Part shown: positions 38,314-52,017 of the stretch, in pieces
Numbering within the stretch: position 1 is the first letter of the stretch
How the letters are laid out: each line of letters opens with the position of its first letter
Assembly: GCA_964036315.1 (NCBI GenBank)
Contig: CAXIWW010000817.1
Coordinates: 9,025,501-9,089,500, forward strand
Reading direction: 5' to 3'
DNA length: 64,000 nucleotides
From: Acanthosepion esculentum
Lineage: Eukaryota; Mollusca; Cephalopoda; Sepiida; Sepiidae
Made by a program: the position numbers and the translations under genes
Notes under the pieces: model-generated
Database searches by the model: none
What the model saw: only the letters and a program-made list of their open reading frames with translations
Told to the model about the DNA's origin: nothing

Positions 38314-38730
38314 CAAGATGATAGCAAAAGTGCCAACAGCACCAGAGCTGATAGCAAAAGTGCCAACAGCTGATAGAAAAGTGCCTACAGCTGATACCAA
38401 AAATGCCAAAAGCTGATAGCAAAAGTGCCAACAGCTGATAGCACAAGTGCCAACAGATGATACCAAAAGTGCCAACAGCTGATAGCAAAAGTGCCAACAG
38501 CTGATGGCAAAAGTGCCAACAGCTGATAACGAAAGTGCCAACAGCTGATACCAAAAGTGCCAAAAGCTGATAGCAAAAGTGCCAACAGCTGATAGCAAAA
38601 GTGCCAACAGCTGATAGCAAAAGTGCCAACAGCTGATAGCAAAAGTGCCAACAGCTGGTAGCAAAAGTTCCAACAGCTGATAGCAACACTGCCAACAGCT
38701 GATAGCAAAAGTTCCAACAGCACCACATTG
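38314..38730 (+). repeat. Long 22-bp subrepeat run in family E (about 19 copies)
   Basis: About 19 subrepeats, including altered copies (GATGGCAAAAG, GATAACGAAAG, TGGTAGCAAAAG). One copy near 38,376 has lost a base (GATAGAAAAGTGCC). It is bounded on the right by CACCACATTGCCAACTAGTC. Confidence 0.88.
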
Positions 38731-38940
38731 CCAACTAGTCCTAGGTATGACTATAAACTACATCTGACAGCAAGGCTTCTGATCACAAAGGGTACCAGCT
38801 ATGAGCAAATAGTGACCCCCCACCAAAAAAAAACACTATGAATGTATAAAAATACATGTTTATATAAAAACGTGCGAACAACACCAGTTGATAGCAAAAG
38901 GGCCAACAGAACCACAGCTGATAGCAAAAGTGGCAACAGC

Positions 38941-39000
38941 TAACATCAAGGCTTCTGATCACAAAGTGTCCCAGCTATGACAAAATAGTGAACCCCACTA
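38941..39000 (+). repeat. Truncated family E block
   Basis: Here a subrepeat end (GGCAACAGCTAACATC) runs directly into AAGGCTTCTGATCACAAAG. The first part of the block (CACCACAGTGCCAAC through ACTAGTCCTAGGTATGAC to CTACATCTGAC, roughly 50 bp) is absent. It is the only unit in the forward array that lacks the CCTAGG landmark altogether. Confidence 0.8.
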
Positions 39001-42000
39001 AAAAAAAAACTATGAAAATATAAAAATACATGTTTATAAAAAAACTTGCGAATAACACCAGTTGATAGCAAAAGTGCCAACAGCACCACAGCTGATAGCA
39101 AAAGTGCCAACAGCTGATAGCAAAAGTGCCAACAGCTGATACCAAAAGTGCCAACAGCTGATAGCAAAAGTGCCAACAGCTGATAGCAAAAGTGCCAACA
39201 GCACCACATTGCCAACTAGTCCTAGGTATGATTATAAACTACATCTGACAGCAAGGCTTCTGATCACAAAGGGTCCAAGCTATGAGCAAATAGTGACCCC
39301 CCACTAAAAAAAAAACACTATGAATGTATAAAAATGCATGTTTATATAAAAACGTGCGAACAACACCAGTTGATAACAAAAGGGCCAACAGCACCACAGA
39401 TGATAGCAAAAGTGCCAACAACTGATAGCAAAAGTGCCAACAGCTGATAGCAATAGTGCCAACAGCACGACAGTGCCAACTAGTCCTAGGTATGACTATA
39501 AACTACATCTGACAGCAAGGCATCTGATCACAAAGGGTCCCAGCTATGAGCAAATAGTGACCCCCCACTAAAAAAAAACACTGTGAAAGTATAAAAATAC
39601 ATGTTTATATAAAAACTTGCGAACAACACCAGTTGATAGCAAAAGTGCCAACAGCACCACAGCTGATAGCAAAAGTGCCAACAGCTGATAGCAAAAGTGC
39701 CAACAGCTGATAGCAAAAGTTCCAACAGCTGATAGCAAAAGTGCCAAAAGCTGATAGCAAAAGTGCCAACAGCTGATAGCAATAGTGCCAAGAGCACCAC
39801 ATTGCCAACTAGTCCAAGGTATGATTATAAACTACATCTGACAGCAAGGCTTCTGAATACAAAGGGTTCCAGCTATGAGCAAATAGTGACCCCCACTAAA
39901 AAAAAACACTATGAATGTATAAAAATTCATGTTTATATAAAAACGTGCGAACAACATCAGTTGATAGCAAAAGGGCCAACAGCACCACAGCTGATAGCAA
40001 AAGTGCCAACAGCTGATAGCAAAAGTGCCAACAGCTGATTGCAAAAGTGCCAACAGCACCACAGTGCCAACTAATCCTAGGTATGACTATAAACTACAAC
40101 TGACAGCAAGGCTTCTGATCACAAAGGGTCACAGCTTTGAGAAAATAGTGACCCCCACTAAAAAAAAAACACTACGAAAATATAAAAATTCATGTTTATA
40201 TAAAAACTTGCGGACAACATCAGTTGATAGCAAAAGTGCCAACAGCACCACAGCTGATAGCAAAATGCCAACAGCTGATAGCAAAAGTGCCAACAGCTGA
40301 TACCAAAAGTGCCAAATGCTGATAGCAAATGTGCCAACAGCTGATAGCACAAGTGCCAACAGCTGATAGCAAAAGTGCCAACAGCACCACATTGCCAACT
40401 AGTCCTAGGTATGACTATAAACTACATCTGACAGCAAGGCTTCTGATCACAAAGGGTCCCAGCTATGAGCAAATAGTGACCCCCACTAAAAAAAACACTA
40501 TGAATGTATAAAAATACATGTTTATATAAAAACTTGCGAATAACACCAGTTGATAGCAAAAGTGACAACAGCACCACAGCTGATAGCAAAAGTGCCAACA
40601 GCTGATAGCAAAAGTGCCAAAAGCTGTTAGCAAAAGTGCCAACTGCTGATAGCAAAAGTGCCAACAAAATCATAGCAAAAGTGCCAAAAGCTTATAGCAA
40701 AAGTGCCAACAGCTGATAGCAAATGTTCCAACAGATTATACCAAAGTGCCAACAGCTGATAGCAAAAGTGCCAACAGCTGATAGCAAAAGTGCCAACAGC
40801 ACCACATTGCAACTAGTCCTAGGTATGACTATAAACTACATCTGACAGCAAGGCTTCTGATCACAAAGTGTCCCAGCTATGAGCAAATAGTGGCCCCCCC
40901 CCTAAAAAAAAAACACTATGAATGTATAAAAATACATGTTTATATAAAAACTTGCGAACAACACCAGTTGATAGCAAAAGTGCCAACAGCACCACAGCTG
41001 ATAGCAAAAGTGCCAACAGCTGATAGCAAAAGGGCCAACAGCTGATAGCAAAAGTGCCAACAGCTGATACCAAAAGTGCCAACAGCACCACAGTGCCAAC
41101 TAGTCCTAGGTATGATTATAAACTACATCTGACAGCAAGGCTTCTGATCACAAAGGGTCCCAGCTAAGAGCAAATAATGACCCCCCACTAAAAAAAAATC
41201 ACTATGAAAGTATAAAAATACATGTTTATATAAAAATTTGCGAACAACACCAGTTGATAGCAAAAGTGCCAACAGGACCACAGCTGATAGCAAAAGTGCC
41301 AACAGCTGATAGCAAAAGTGACAACAGCTGATATCAAAAGTGCCAACAGCTGATAGCAAAAGTGCCAACACCTGATAGCAAAAGTGCTAACAACTGATTG
41401 CAAAAGTGCCAACAGCTGATAGCAAGAGTGCAAACAGCTGATAGCAAAAGTGCCAACAGCTGATACCAAAAGTGCCAAAAGCTGATAGCAAAAGTGCCAA
41501 CAGCTGATAGGAAAAGTGACAACAGCTGATAGCAAAAGTGCCAACAGCTGATAGCAAAAGTGCCAACAGCACCACAACTGATAGCAAAAGTTCCCACAAC
41601 TGCTAGCAAAAGTGCAAACAGCACCACATTGCCAACTAGTCCTAGGTATGACTATAAACTACATCTGACAGCAAAGCTTCTGATCACAAACGGTCCCAGC
41701 TAGGAGCAAATATTGACCCCCCACTAAAAAAAAAACACTTTGAATGTATAAAAATACATTTTTATATAAAAACATGCGAACAACACCAGTTGATAGCAAA
41801 AGTGCCAACAGCACAACAGCTGATAGCAAAAGTGCCAACAGCTGATAGCAAAAGTGCCAACAGCTGATACCAAAAGTGCCAACAGCTGATAGCAAAAGTG
41901 CAAACAGCTGATAGCAAAAGTGCCAACAGCACTACAGCTGATAGCAAAAGTGCCAACAGCTGATAGCAAAAGTGCCAACAGCTGATAGAAAAAGTGCCAA

Positions 42001-43594
42001 CAGCTTATAGCAAAAGTGCCAACTGTTGATAGCAAAATGCCAAAAGCTGATAGCAAAAGTGCCAACAGCACCACAGTGCCAACTAGTCCTAGGTATGACT
42101 ATAAACTACATCTGACAGCAAGGCTACTGATCACAAAGGGTCCCAGCAATGAGCAAATAGTGACCCCCCACTAAAAAAAACACTATGAAAGTATAAAAAT
42201 ACATGTTTATATAAAAACTTGCGAACAACACCAGTTGATAGCAAAAGTGCCAACAGCACCACAGCTGATAGCAAAAGTGCCAACAGCTGATAGCAAAAGT
42301 GCCAACAGCTGATAGCAAAAGTGCCAACAGCTGATAGCAAAAGTGCCAACAGCACCACAGCTGATAGCAAAAGTGCCAACAGCTGGTAGCAAAAGTGCGA
42401 AGAGCTGATAGCAAAAGTGCCAACAGCACCACAGTGCCAAATAGTCCTAGTTATGACTATAAACTACATCTGACAGCAAGGCTTCTGATCACAAAGGGTC
42501 CCAGCTATGAGCAAATATTGACCCCCCACAAAAAAAAATCTATGAATGTATACATGTTTTTATAAAACTTGCGAACAACACCAGTTGATAGCAAAAGTGC
42601 CAACAGCACCACAGCTGATAGCAAAAGTGCCAACAGCTGAGAGCAAAAGTGCCAACAGCTGATAGCAAAAGTGCCAACAGCTGATACCAAAAGTGCCAAA
42701 AGCTGATAGCAAAAGTGCCAACAGCTGATAGCAAAAGTGCCAACAGCTGATAGCTAAAGTGCAAACAGCTGATACCAAAAGTGCCAACAGCTGATAGCAA
42801 AAGTGCCAACAGCTGATAGCAAAAGTGCCAACAGCACCACAGTGCCAACTAGTCCTAGGTATGACTATAAACTACATCTGACAGCAAGGCTTCTGATCAC
42901 AAAGGGTCTCAGCTATGAGCAAATAGTGACCCCCCACTAAAAAAAAACACTATGAAAGTATAAAAATAGATGTTTATATAAAAACTAGCGAACAACACCA
43001 GTTGATAGCAAAAGTGCCAACAGCACCACAGCTGATAGCAAAAGTGCCAACAGCTGATAGCAAAAGTGCCAACAGCACCACATTGCCAACTAGTCCTAGG
43101 TATGACAATAAACTACATCTGACAGAAAGGCTTCTGATCACAAAGGGTCCCAGCTATGAGTAAATAGTGACCCCCCACTAAAAAAAAACACTATGAATGT
43201 ATAAAAATACATGTTTATATAAAAACTAGCGAACAACACCAGTTGATAGCAAAAGTGCCAACAGCACCACAGCTGATAGTAAAAGTGCCAACAGCTGATA
43301 GGAAAAGTGCCAACAGTTGATAGCAAAAGTGCCAACAGCACCACAGTGCCAACTAGTCCTATGTATGACTATAAGCTACATCTGACAGCAAGTCTTCTGA
43401 TCACAAATGGCACCAGCTATGAGCAAATAGTGACCCCCACTAAAAAAAAAACACAATGAAAGTATAAAAGTAAATCCTTATAAAAAAACTTGCGAACAAC
43501 CCCAGTTGATAGCAAAAGTGCCAACAGCACCAAAGCTGATAGCAAAAGTGCCAACAGCTGATAGCAAAAGTGCCAACAGCACCACAGTGCCAAC

Positions 43595-46500
43595 TAGTCC
43601 TAGGTATGACTATAAACTACATCTGACAGCAAGGCTTCTGATCACAAAGGGTCCCAGCTATGAGCAAATAGTGACCCCCCGCTAAAAAAAACACTATGAA
43701 TGTATAAAAATACATGTTTATATAAAAACTTGCGAACAACACCAGTTGATAGCAAAAGTGCCAACAGCACCACAGCTGATAGCAAAAGTGCCAACAGCTG
43801 ATAGCAAAAGTGCCAACAGCTGATAGCAAAAGTGCCAACAGCTGATAATAAAAGTGCCAACAGATGATACCAAAAGTGCCAACAGCTGATAGCAAAAGTG
43901 ACAACAGCTGAGAGCAAAAGTGCCAACAGCTGAAGCAAAAGTGCCAAAAGCTGATAGCAAAAGTGCCCACAGCTGATAGCAAAAGTGCCAACAGCTGATA
44001 GCAAAAGTGCCAACGGCACCACAGTGCCAACTAGTCCTAGGTATGACTATGAACTACATCTGACAGCAAGGCTTCCGATCAAAAAGGGTCCCAGCTATGA
44101 GCAAATAGAGACACCCAATAAAAAAAGACACTATTAAAGTATAAAAATACATGTTTATATAAAAACTTGTTAACAACACCAGTTGATAGCAAAAGTGCCA
44201 ACAGCACCACAGCTGATAAAAAAAGTGCCAACAGCTGATAGCAAAAGTGCCAACAGCTGATAGCAAAAGTGCCAAAAGCACCACAGTGCAAACTAGTCCT
44301 AGGTATGACTATGAACTACATCTGTCAGCAAGGCTTCTGATCACAAAGGGTCCCAGCTATGAGCAAATAGTGACCTCCCACTAAAAAAAAAACACTATGA
44401 AAGTATAAAAATACATGTTTATATAAAAACTTGCGAACAACACCAGTTGATAGCAAAAGTGCCAACAGCACCACAGCTGATAGCAAAAGTCCCAACAGCT
44501 GATAACAAAAGTCCCAACAGCTGATAGAAAAAGTCCCAACAGCTGATAGCAAAAGTGCCATCAGCTGATAGCAAAAGTCCCAACAGCTGATAGCAAAAGT
44601 GCCAACAGCTGAAGCAAAAGTGCCAAAAGCTGATAGCAAAAGTGCCAACAGCTGATAGCAAAAGTGCCAACAGCACCACAGTTCCAACTAGTCCTAGGTA
44701 TGACTATAAACTACATCTGACAGCAAGGATTCTGATCACAAAGGTTCCCAGCTATGAGCAAATAGTGAACCCCCCACTAAAAAAAAAACATTATGAAAGT
44801 ATAAAAATACATGTTTCTATAAAAACTTGCGAACAACACCAGTTGATAGCAAAAGTGCAAACAGCACCACAGCCGATAGCAAAAGTGCCACAGCTGATAG
44901 CAAAAGTGCCAACAGCTGATAGCAAAAGTGCCAACAGCTGAGACCAAAAGTGCCAAAAGCTGTTAGCAAAAGTGCCAAAAGCTGATAGCAAAAGTGCCAA
45001 CAGATGACACCAAAATTGCCAACAGCGGATAGCAAAATGCCAGGGGCTGATAGCAAATGTGCCAACAGCTGATAGCAAAAGTGCCAACAGCTGATACCAA
45101 AAGTGCCAAAAGCTGATAGCAAAAGTGCCAACAGCTGATACCAAAAGTGCCAAAAGCTGATAGCAAAAGTGCCATCAGCTGATAGTAAAAGTGCCAACAG
45201 CTGATAGCAAAAGTGCCAACGGCACCACAGTGCCAAATAGTCCTAGGTATGACTATGAACTACATCTGACAGCAAGGCTTCTGATCAAAAAGGGTCCCAG
45301 CTATGAGCAAATAATGACCCCCACTAAAAAAAACACTATCAAAGTATAAAAATACATGTTTATATAAAAACTTGTTAACAACACCAGTTGATAGCAAAAG
45401 CGCAAACAGCACCACATCTGATAGCAAAAGTGCCAACAGCTGATAGCAAAAGTCCCAACATCTGATAGCAAAAGTGCCAACAGCTGATAGCAAAAGTGCC
45501 AGCAGCACCACAGTGCCAACTAGTCCTAGGTATGACTATAAACTACATCTGACAGCAAGGCTTCTGATCACAAAGGGTCCCAGCTATGAGCAAATAGTGA
45601 CCCCCCGCTAAAAAAAAAACACTATGAAAGTATAAAAATACATGTTTATATAAAAACTTGCGAACAACACCAGTTGATAGCAAAAGTGCCAACAGCACCA
45701 CAGCTGATAGCAAAAGTGCCAACAGCTGATAGCAAAAGTGCCAACAGCTGATAGCAAAAGTGCCAACAGCTGATAATAAAAGTGCCAACAGATGATACCA
45801 AAAGTGCCAACAGCTGATAGCAAAAGTGCCAACAGCTGATAGCAAAAGTGCCAACAGCTGAAGCAAAAGTGCCAAAAGCTGATAGCAAAAGTGCCCACAG
45901 CTGATAGCAAAAGTGCCAACGGCACCACAGTGCCAACTAGTCCTAGGTATGACTATGAACTACATCTGACAGCAAGGCTTCTGATCAAAAAGGGTCCCAG
46001 CTATGAGCAAATAGTGACCCACAATAAAAAAAGACACTATGAAAGTATAAAAATACATGTTTATATAAAAACTTGTTAACAACACCAGTTGATAGCAAAA
46101 GTGCCAACAGCACCACAGCTGATAAAAAAAGTGCCAACAGCTGATAGCAAAAGTGCCAACAGCTGATAGCAAAAGTGCCAAAAGCACCACAGTGCCAACT
46201 ACTCCTAGGTATGACTATGAACTACATCTGTCAGCAAGGCTTCTGATCACAAAGGGTCCCAGCTATGAGCAAATAGTGACCTCCCACTAAAAAAAAAAAC
46301 ACTATGAAAGTATAAAAATACATGTTTATATAAAAACTTGCGAACAACACCAGTTGATAGCAAAAGTGCCAACAGCACCACAGCTGATAGCAAAAGTCCC
46401 AACAGCTGATAACAAAAGTCCCAACAGCTGATAGAAAAAGTCCCAACAGCTGATAGCAAAAGTGCGATCAGCTGATAGCAAAAGTCCCAACAGCTGATAG

Positions 46501-47208
46501 CAAAAGTGCCAACAGCTGAAGCAAAAGTGCCAAAAGCTGATAGCAAAAGTGCCAACAGCTGATAGCACAAGTGCCAACAGCTGATAGCAAAAGTGCCAAC
46601 AGCACCACAGTTCCAACTAGTCCTAGGTATGACTATAAACTACATCTGACAGGAAGGATTCTGATCACAAAGGGTCCCAGCTATGAGCAAATAGTGAAGC
46701 CCCCACTAAAAAAAAACATTATGAAAGTATAAAAATACATGTTTCTATAAAAACTTGCGAACAACACCAGTTGATAGCAAAAGTGCAAACAGCACCACAG
46801 CCGATAGCAAAAGTGCCACAGCTGATAGCAAAAGTGCCAACAGCTGATAGCAAAAGTGCCAATAGCTGAGACCAAAAGTGCCAAAAGCTGTTAGCAAAAG
46901 TGCCAACAGCTGATAGCAAAAGTGCCAACAGATGACACCAAAATTGCCAACAGCGGATAGCAAAATGCCAGGGGCTGATAGAAAATGTGCCAACAGCTGA
47001 TAGAAAAAGTGCCAACAGCTGATACCAAAAGTGCCAAAAGCTTATAGCAAAAGTGCCAACAGCTGAAGCAATAGTGCCAAAAGCTGATAGCAAAAGTGCC
47101 AACAGCTGATAGCAAAAGTGCCAACAGCTGATACCAAAAGTGCCAAAAGCTGATAGCAAAAGTGCCAACAGCTGATAGCAAAAGTGCCAACAGCACCACA
47201 GTGCCAAC
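43595..47208 (+). repeat. Tandem duplication of about 1.93 kb in family E
   Basis: Four consecutive composite units at 43,595-45,237 match four at 45,521-47,208, with a fifth unit (45,238-45,520) between them. Shared private variants include CAACGGCACCACAG, CTTGTTAACAACACC, GATCAAAAAGGGTCCC, GCCAGGGGCTGATAG and the subrepeat with GAAGCAAAAG. The offset between matching block landmarks changes from 1,926 to 1,906, 1,929 and 1,971 bp, which equals gains and losses of one or two 22-bp subrepeats plus small A-run changes. Confidence 0.87.
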
Positions 47209-49721
47209 TAGTCCTAGGTATGACTATGAACTACATCTGACAGCAAGGCTTCTGATCACAAAGTGTCCCATCTATGAGCAAATAGTGACCCCCCACTAAA
47301 AAAAAAACTATGAAAGTATAAAAATACATGTTTATCTAAAAACTTGCGAACAACACCAGTTGATAGCAAAAGTGCCAACAGCTGATAGCAAAAGTGCCAA
47401 CAGCTAATAGCAAAAGTGCCAACAGCACCACAGTGCCAACTAGTCCTAGGTATGACTATAAACTACATCTGACAGCAAGGCTTCTGATCACAAAGGGTCC
47501 CAGCTATGAGCAAATAGTGACCCCCCACTAAAAAAAAATAAACACTATGAAAGTATAAAAATAGATGTTTATATAAAAACTTGCGAACAACACCAGTTGA
47601 TAGCAAAAGTGCCAACAGCACCAAGGCTGATAGCAAAAGTGCCAATAGCTGATAGCAAATGTGCCAACAGCTGATAGCAAAACTGCCAACAGCTAATAGC
47701 ACAAGTGCCAACAGCACCACATTGCCAACTAGTCCTAGGTATGACTATAAACTACATCTGACAGCAAGGCTTCTGATCACAAAGGGTGCCAGCTATGAGC
47801 AAATAGTGACCCCCCACTAAAAAAAACACTACGAAAGTATAAAAATACATGTTTATATAAAAACATGCGTACAACGCCAGTTGATAGCGAAAGTGCCAAC
47901 AGCACCAGAGCTGATAGCAAAAGTGCCAACAGCTGATAGCAATAGTGCCAACAGCTGATGCCAAAAGTGCCAAAAGCTGATAGCAAATGTGCCAACAGTT
48001 GATAGCAAAAGTGCCAACAGCACCCCAGTGCCAACTAGTCCTAGGTATGACTATAAACTACATGTGACAGCAATGGTTCTGATCACAAAGGGTCCAAGCT
48101 ATGATCAAATAGTGACCCCCCACTAAAAAAAAACACTACGAAATTATAAAAATACATGTTTATATAAAAACTTGCGAACAACACCAGTTGATAGAAAATG
48201 TGCCAACAGGACCACAGCTGATAGCAAAAGTGCCAACAGCTGATACCGAAGTGCCAACAGCTGATAGCAAAAGTGCCAACAGCTGATAGCAAAAGTGCCA
48301 AAAGCTGATAGCAAAAGTGCCAACAGCACCACAGTGCACACTAATCCTAGGTATGACTATAAACTACATCTGACAGCAAGGCTTCTGATCACAAAGGGTC
48401 CCAGCTATGAGCAAATAGTGACCCCCCACTAAAAAAAAACACTATGAAAGTATAAAAATAGATGTTTATATAATAACTTGCGAACAACACCAGTTGATAG
48501 CAAAAGTGCCAACAGCACCACAGCTGATACTAAAAGTGCCAACAGCTGATAGCAAATGTGCCAACAGCTGATAGCAAAAGTGCCAAAAGCTGATAGCAAA
48601 AGTGCCAACAGCTGATAGCAAAAGTGCCAAAAGCTGATAGCAAAAGTGCCAACAGCTGATAGCAAAAGTGCCAACAGCTGATAGCAAAAGTGCCAACAGC
48701 TTATAGCAAAAGTGCCAACAGCACCACATTGCCAACTAGTCCTAGGTATGACTATAAACTACATCTGACAGCAAGGCTTCTGATCACAAAGGGTCCCAGC
48801 TATGAGCAAATAGTGACCCCCCACAAAAAAAACACTATGAAAGTATAAAAATAGATGTTTATATAAAAACTTGCGAAGAACACCAGTTGATAGCAAAAGT
48901 GCCACCAGCACCACAGCTGATAGCAAAAGTGCCAACAGCTGATAGCAAAAGTGCCAACAGCTGATACCAAAGTGCCAAAAGCTGATAGCAAAATTGCCAA
49001 CAGCTGATAGCAAAAGTGCCAACAGCTGATAGCAAAAGTGCCAACAGCTGATAGCAAAAGTGCCCACAGATGATAGCAAAAGTGCCAACAGCTGATAGCA
49101 AATGTGCACACAGCTGATAGCAAAAGTGCCAACTGCTGATACCAAAAGTGCCAACAGCTGATAGCAAATGTGCTAACAGCTGATAGCAAAAGTGCCAACA
49201 GCACCACAGTGCCAACTAGTCCTAGGTATGATTATAAACTACACCTGACAGCAAGGCTTCTGATCACAAAGGGCCTCAGCTATGAGCAAATAGTGACCCC
49301 CACTAAAAAAAAAACACTAAGAAAGTATAAAAATAGATGATTATATAAAAACTTTCGAACAACACCAGTTGATAGCAAAAGTGCCAACAGCACCACATCT
49401 GATAGCAAAAGTGCCAATAGCTGATAGCAAAAGTGCCAACAGCACCACATTGCCAACTAGTCCTAGGTATGACAATAAACTACATCTGACAGAAAGGCTT
49501 CTAATCACAAAGGGTCCCAGCTATGAGCAAATAGTGACCCCCCACTAAAAAAAAACACTATGAATGTATAAAAATACATGTTTATATAAAAACTTGCGAA
49601 CAACACCAGTTGATAGCAAAAGTGCCAACAGCAACACAGCTGATAGCAAATGTGCCAACAGCTGATAGCAAAAGTGCCAACAGTTGATAGCAAAAGTGCC
49701 AACAGCACCACAGTGCCAACT

Positions 49722-50290
49722 AGTCCTAGGTATGACTATAAACTACATCTGACAACAAGACTTCTGATCACAAAGGTTCCAGCTATGAGCAAATAGTGAC
49801 CCCCCACTAAAAAAAAAACACTATGAAAGTATAAAAATACATGTTTATATAAAAACTTGCGAACAACACCAGTTGATAGCAAAAGTGCCAACAGCACCAC
49901 AGCTGATAGCAAAAGTGCCAACAGCTGATAGTAAAAGTGCCAACAGCTGATAGCAAAAGTGCCAACAGCTGATAGCAAAAGTGCCAACAGCACCGCAGTG
50001 CCAACTAGTCCTAGGTATGACTATAAACTACATCTGACAGCAAGGCTTCTGATGAAAAAGGGTCCCAGCTATGAGCAAATAGTGACCACCCACTAAAAAA
50101 AAAAAAAATGAAAGTATAAAAATACATGTTTATATAAAAACTTGCGAACAACACCAGTTGATAGCAAAAGTGCCAACAGCACCACAGCTGATAGCAAAAG
50201 TGCCAACAGCTGATAGTAAAAGTGCCAACAGCTGATAGCAAAAGTGCCAACAGCTGATAGCAAAAGTGCCAACAGCACCGCAGTGCCAAC
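49722..50290 (+). repeat. Recent duplication of one family E unit (about 285 bp)
   Basis: Two successive units share the rare changes GATAGTAAAAG in a subrepeat and CACCGCAGTGCC at the closing element, and have the same subrepeat number and order. The second carries a longer uninterrupted A run (near 50,094) joined to TGAAAGTATAAAA without the usual CACTA. This is the simplest example of growth by a single unit. Confidence 0.85.
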
Positions 50291-51963
50291 TAGTCCTAGG
50301 TATGACTATAAACTACATCTGACAGCAAGTCTTCTGATCACAAAGGGTCCCAGCTATGAGCAAATAGTGACGCCCCACTAAAAAAAAAACACTATGAATG
50401 TATAAAAATACATGTTTATATAAAAACTTGCCAACAACACCAGTTGATAGCAAAAGTGCAAACAGAACCACTGCTGATAGCAAAAGTGCCAACAGCACCA
50501 CAGCTGATAGCAAAAGTGCCAACAGCTGATAGCAAAAGTGCAAACAGCTGATAGCAAAAGTGCCAACAGCTGATAGCAAAAGTGCCAACAGCACCACAGT
50601 GCCAACTAGTCCTAGGTATGATTATAAACTACATCTGACAGCAAGACTTCTGATCACAAAGGGTCCCAGCTATGAGCAAATAGTGACCCCCCACAAAAAA
50701 AACTCTATGAAAGTATAAAAATACAGGTTTATATAAAAACTTGCGAACAACACCAGTTGATAGCGAAAGTGCCAACAGCACCACAGCTGATAGCAAAAGT
50801 GCCTACAGCTGATAGCAAAAGTGCCAACAGCTGATAGCAAAAGTGCCAACAGCTGATAGGAAAAGTGCCAACAGCACCACAGTGCCAACTAGTCCTAGGT
50901 ATGACTATAAACTACATCTGACAGCAAGGCTTCTGATCACAAAGGGTCCCAGCTATGAGCAAATAGTGACCCCCCACAAAAAAAAACTATGATAGTATAA
51001 AAATACAGGTTTATATAAAAACTTGCGAACAACACCAGTTGATAGCAAAAGTGCCAACAGCACCACAGCTGATAGCAAAAGTGCCAACAGCTGATAGCAA
51101 AAGTGCCAACTGCTGATACCAAAAGTGCCAACAGCTGATAGCAAAAGTGCCAACAGATGATACCAAAAGTGCCAACAGCTTATAGAAAAAATGCCAACAG
51201 CTGATAGCAAAAGTGCCAACAGATGATAGCAAAAGTGCCAACAGAACCACAGTGCCAACTAGTCCTAGGTAATACTATAAACTACATCTGACAGCAAGGC
51301 TTCTGATCACAAAGGGTCCCAGCTATGAGCAAATAGTGACCCCACACTAAAAAAAAACACTATGAAAGTATAAAAATACAATTTTATATAAAAACTTGCG
51401 AACAACACCAGTTGATAGCAAAAGTGCCAACAGCACCACAGCTGATAGTAAAAGTGCCAACAGCTGATAGCAAAAGTGCCAACAGCTGATAGCAAAAGTG
51501 CCAACAGCTGATAGCAAAAGTGCCAACAGCTGATACCAAAAGTGCCAAAAGATGATAGCAAAAGTGCCATCAGCTGATAGCAAAAGTGCCAACAGCTGAT
51601 AGCAAAAGTGCCAACAGCTGACAGCAAAAGTTCCAAAAGCTGATACCAAAAGTGCCAAAAGCTGATATCAAAAGTGCCAACAGCTGATAGCAAAACTGCC
51701 AACAGCTGATAGCAAAAGTGACAACAGCACCACAGTGCCAACTAGTCCTAGGTATGAGTATAAACTACATCTGACAGCAAGTCTTCTGATCACAAAGGGT
51801 CCCAGCTATGAGCAAATAGTGACTCCCCACTAAAAAAAAACACTATGAAAGTATAAAAATACATGTTTATATAAAAACTTGTGAACAACACCAGTTGATA
51901 GCAAAAGTGCTAACAGCACCACAGCTGATAGCAAAAGTGCCAACAGCTGATAGCAAAAGTGCC

Positions 51964-52017
51964 AACAGCTGATAGCAAAAGTGCCAACAGCTGTTGGCAC
52001 TTATTCTATCAGCTGTT
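51964..52017. repeat. Fold-back junction: family E changes orientation
   Basis: The array turns around at 51,990/51,991 inside GCCAACAG|CTGTTGGC, a perfect 16-bp palindrome. The next bases stay nearly self-complementary (GATAGCAAAAGTGCCAACAG left, against CTGTTGGCACTTATTCTATC right, two mismatches in 20). The turn falls exactly at a subrepeat border, where the self-complementary CAGCTG sits. Confidence 0.95.

Larger units (their letters stand above)
36371..51990 (+). repeat. Satellite family E, forward array (composite unit with 22-bp subrepeats)
   Basis: About 43 composite units. Each has a block of about 155 bp running from ACTAGTCCTAGGTATGAC through CTACATCTGACAGCAAGGC, TTCTGATCACAAAGGG, CAGCTATGAGCAAATAGTG, ACCCCCCACT, a run of A, AGTATAAAAATACATG and TTATATAAAAACTTGCG to AACAACACCAGTTGATAGC. 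The element CACCACAG follows, then a variable number of 22-bp subrepeats that begin CTGATAGCAAAAG and end TGCCAACAG, then CACCACAG again and the next block. Unit length runs from about 237 bp to about 810 bp, changing in 22-bp steps. Subrepeat variants with GATACC or ending AAAAG are interspersed. The A run after CCCCCCACT varies from about 6 to 13 bases. Open frames with a 22-residue hydrophobic, Cys-rich period are repeat by-products. Confidence 0.95.
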
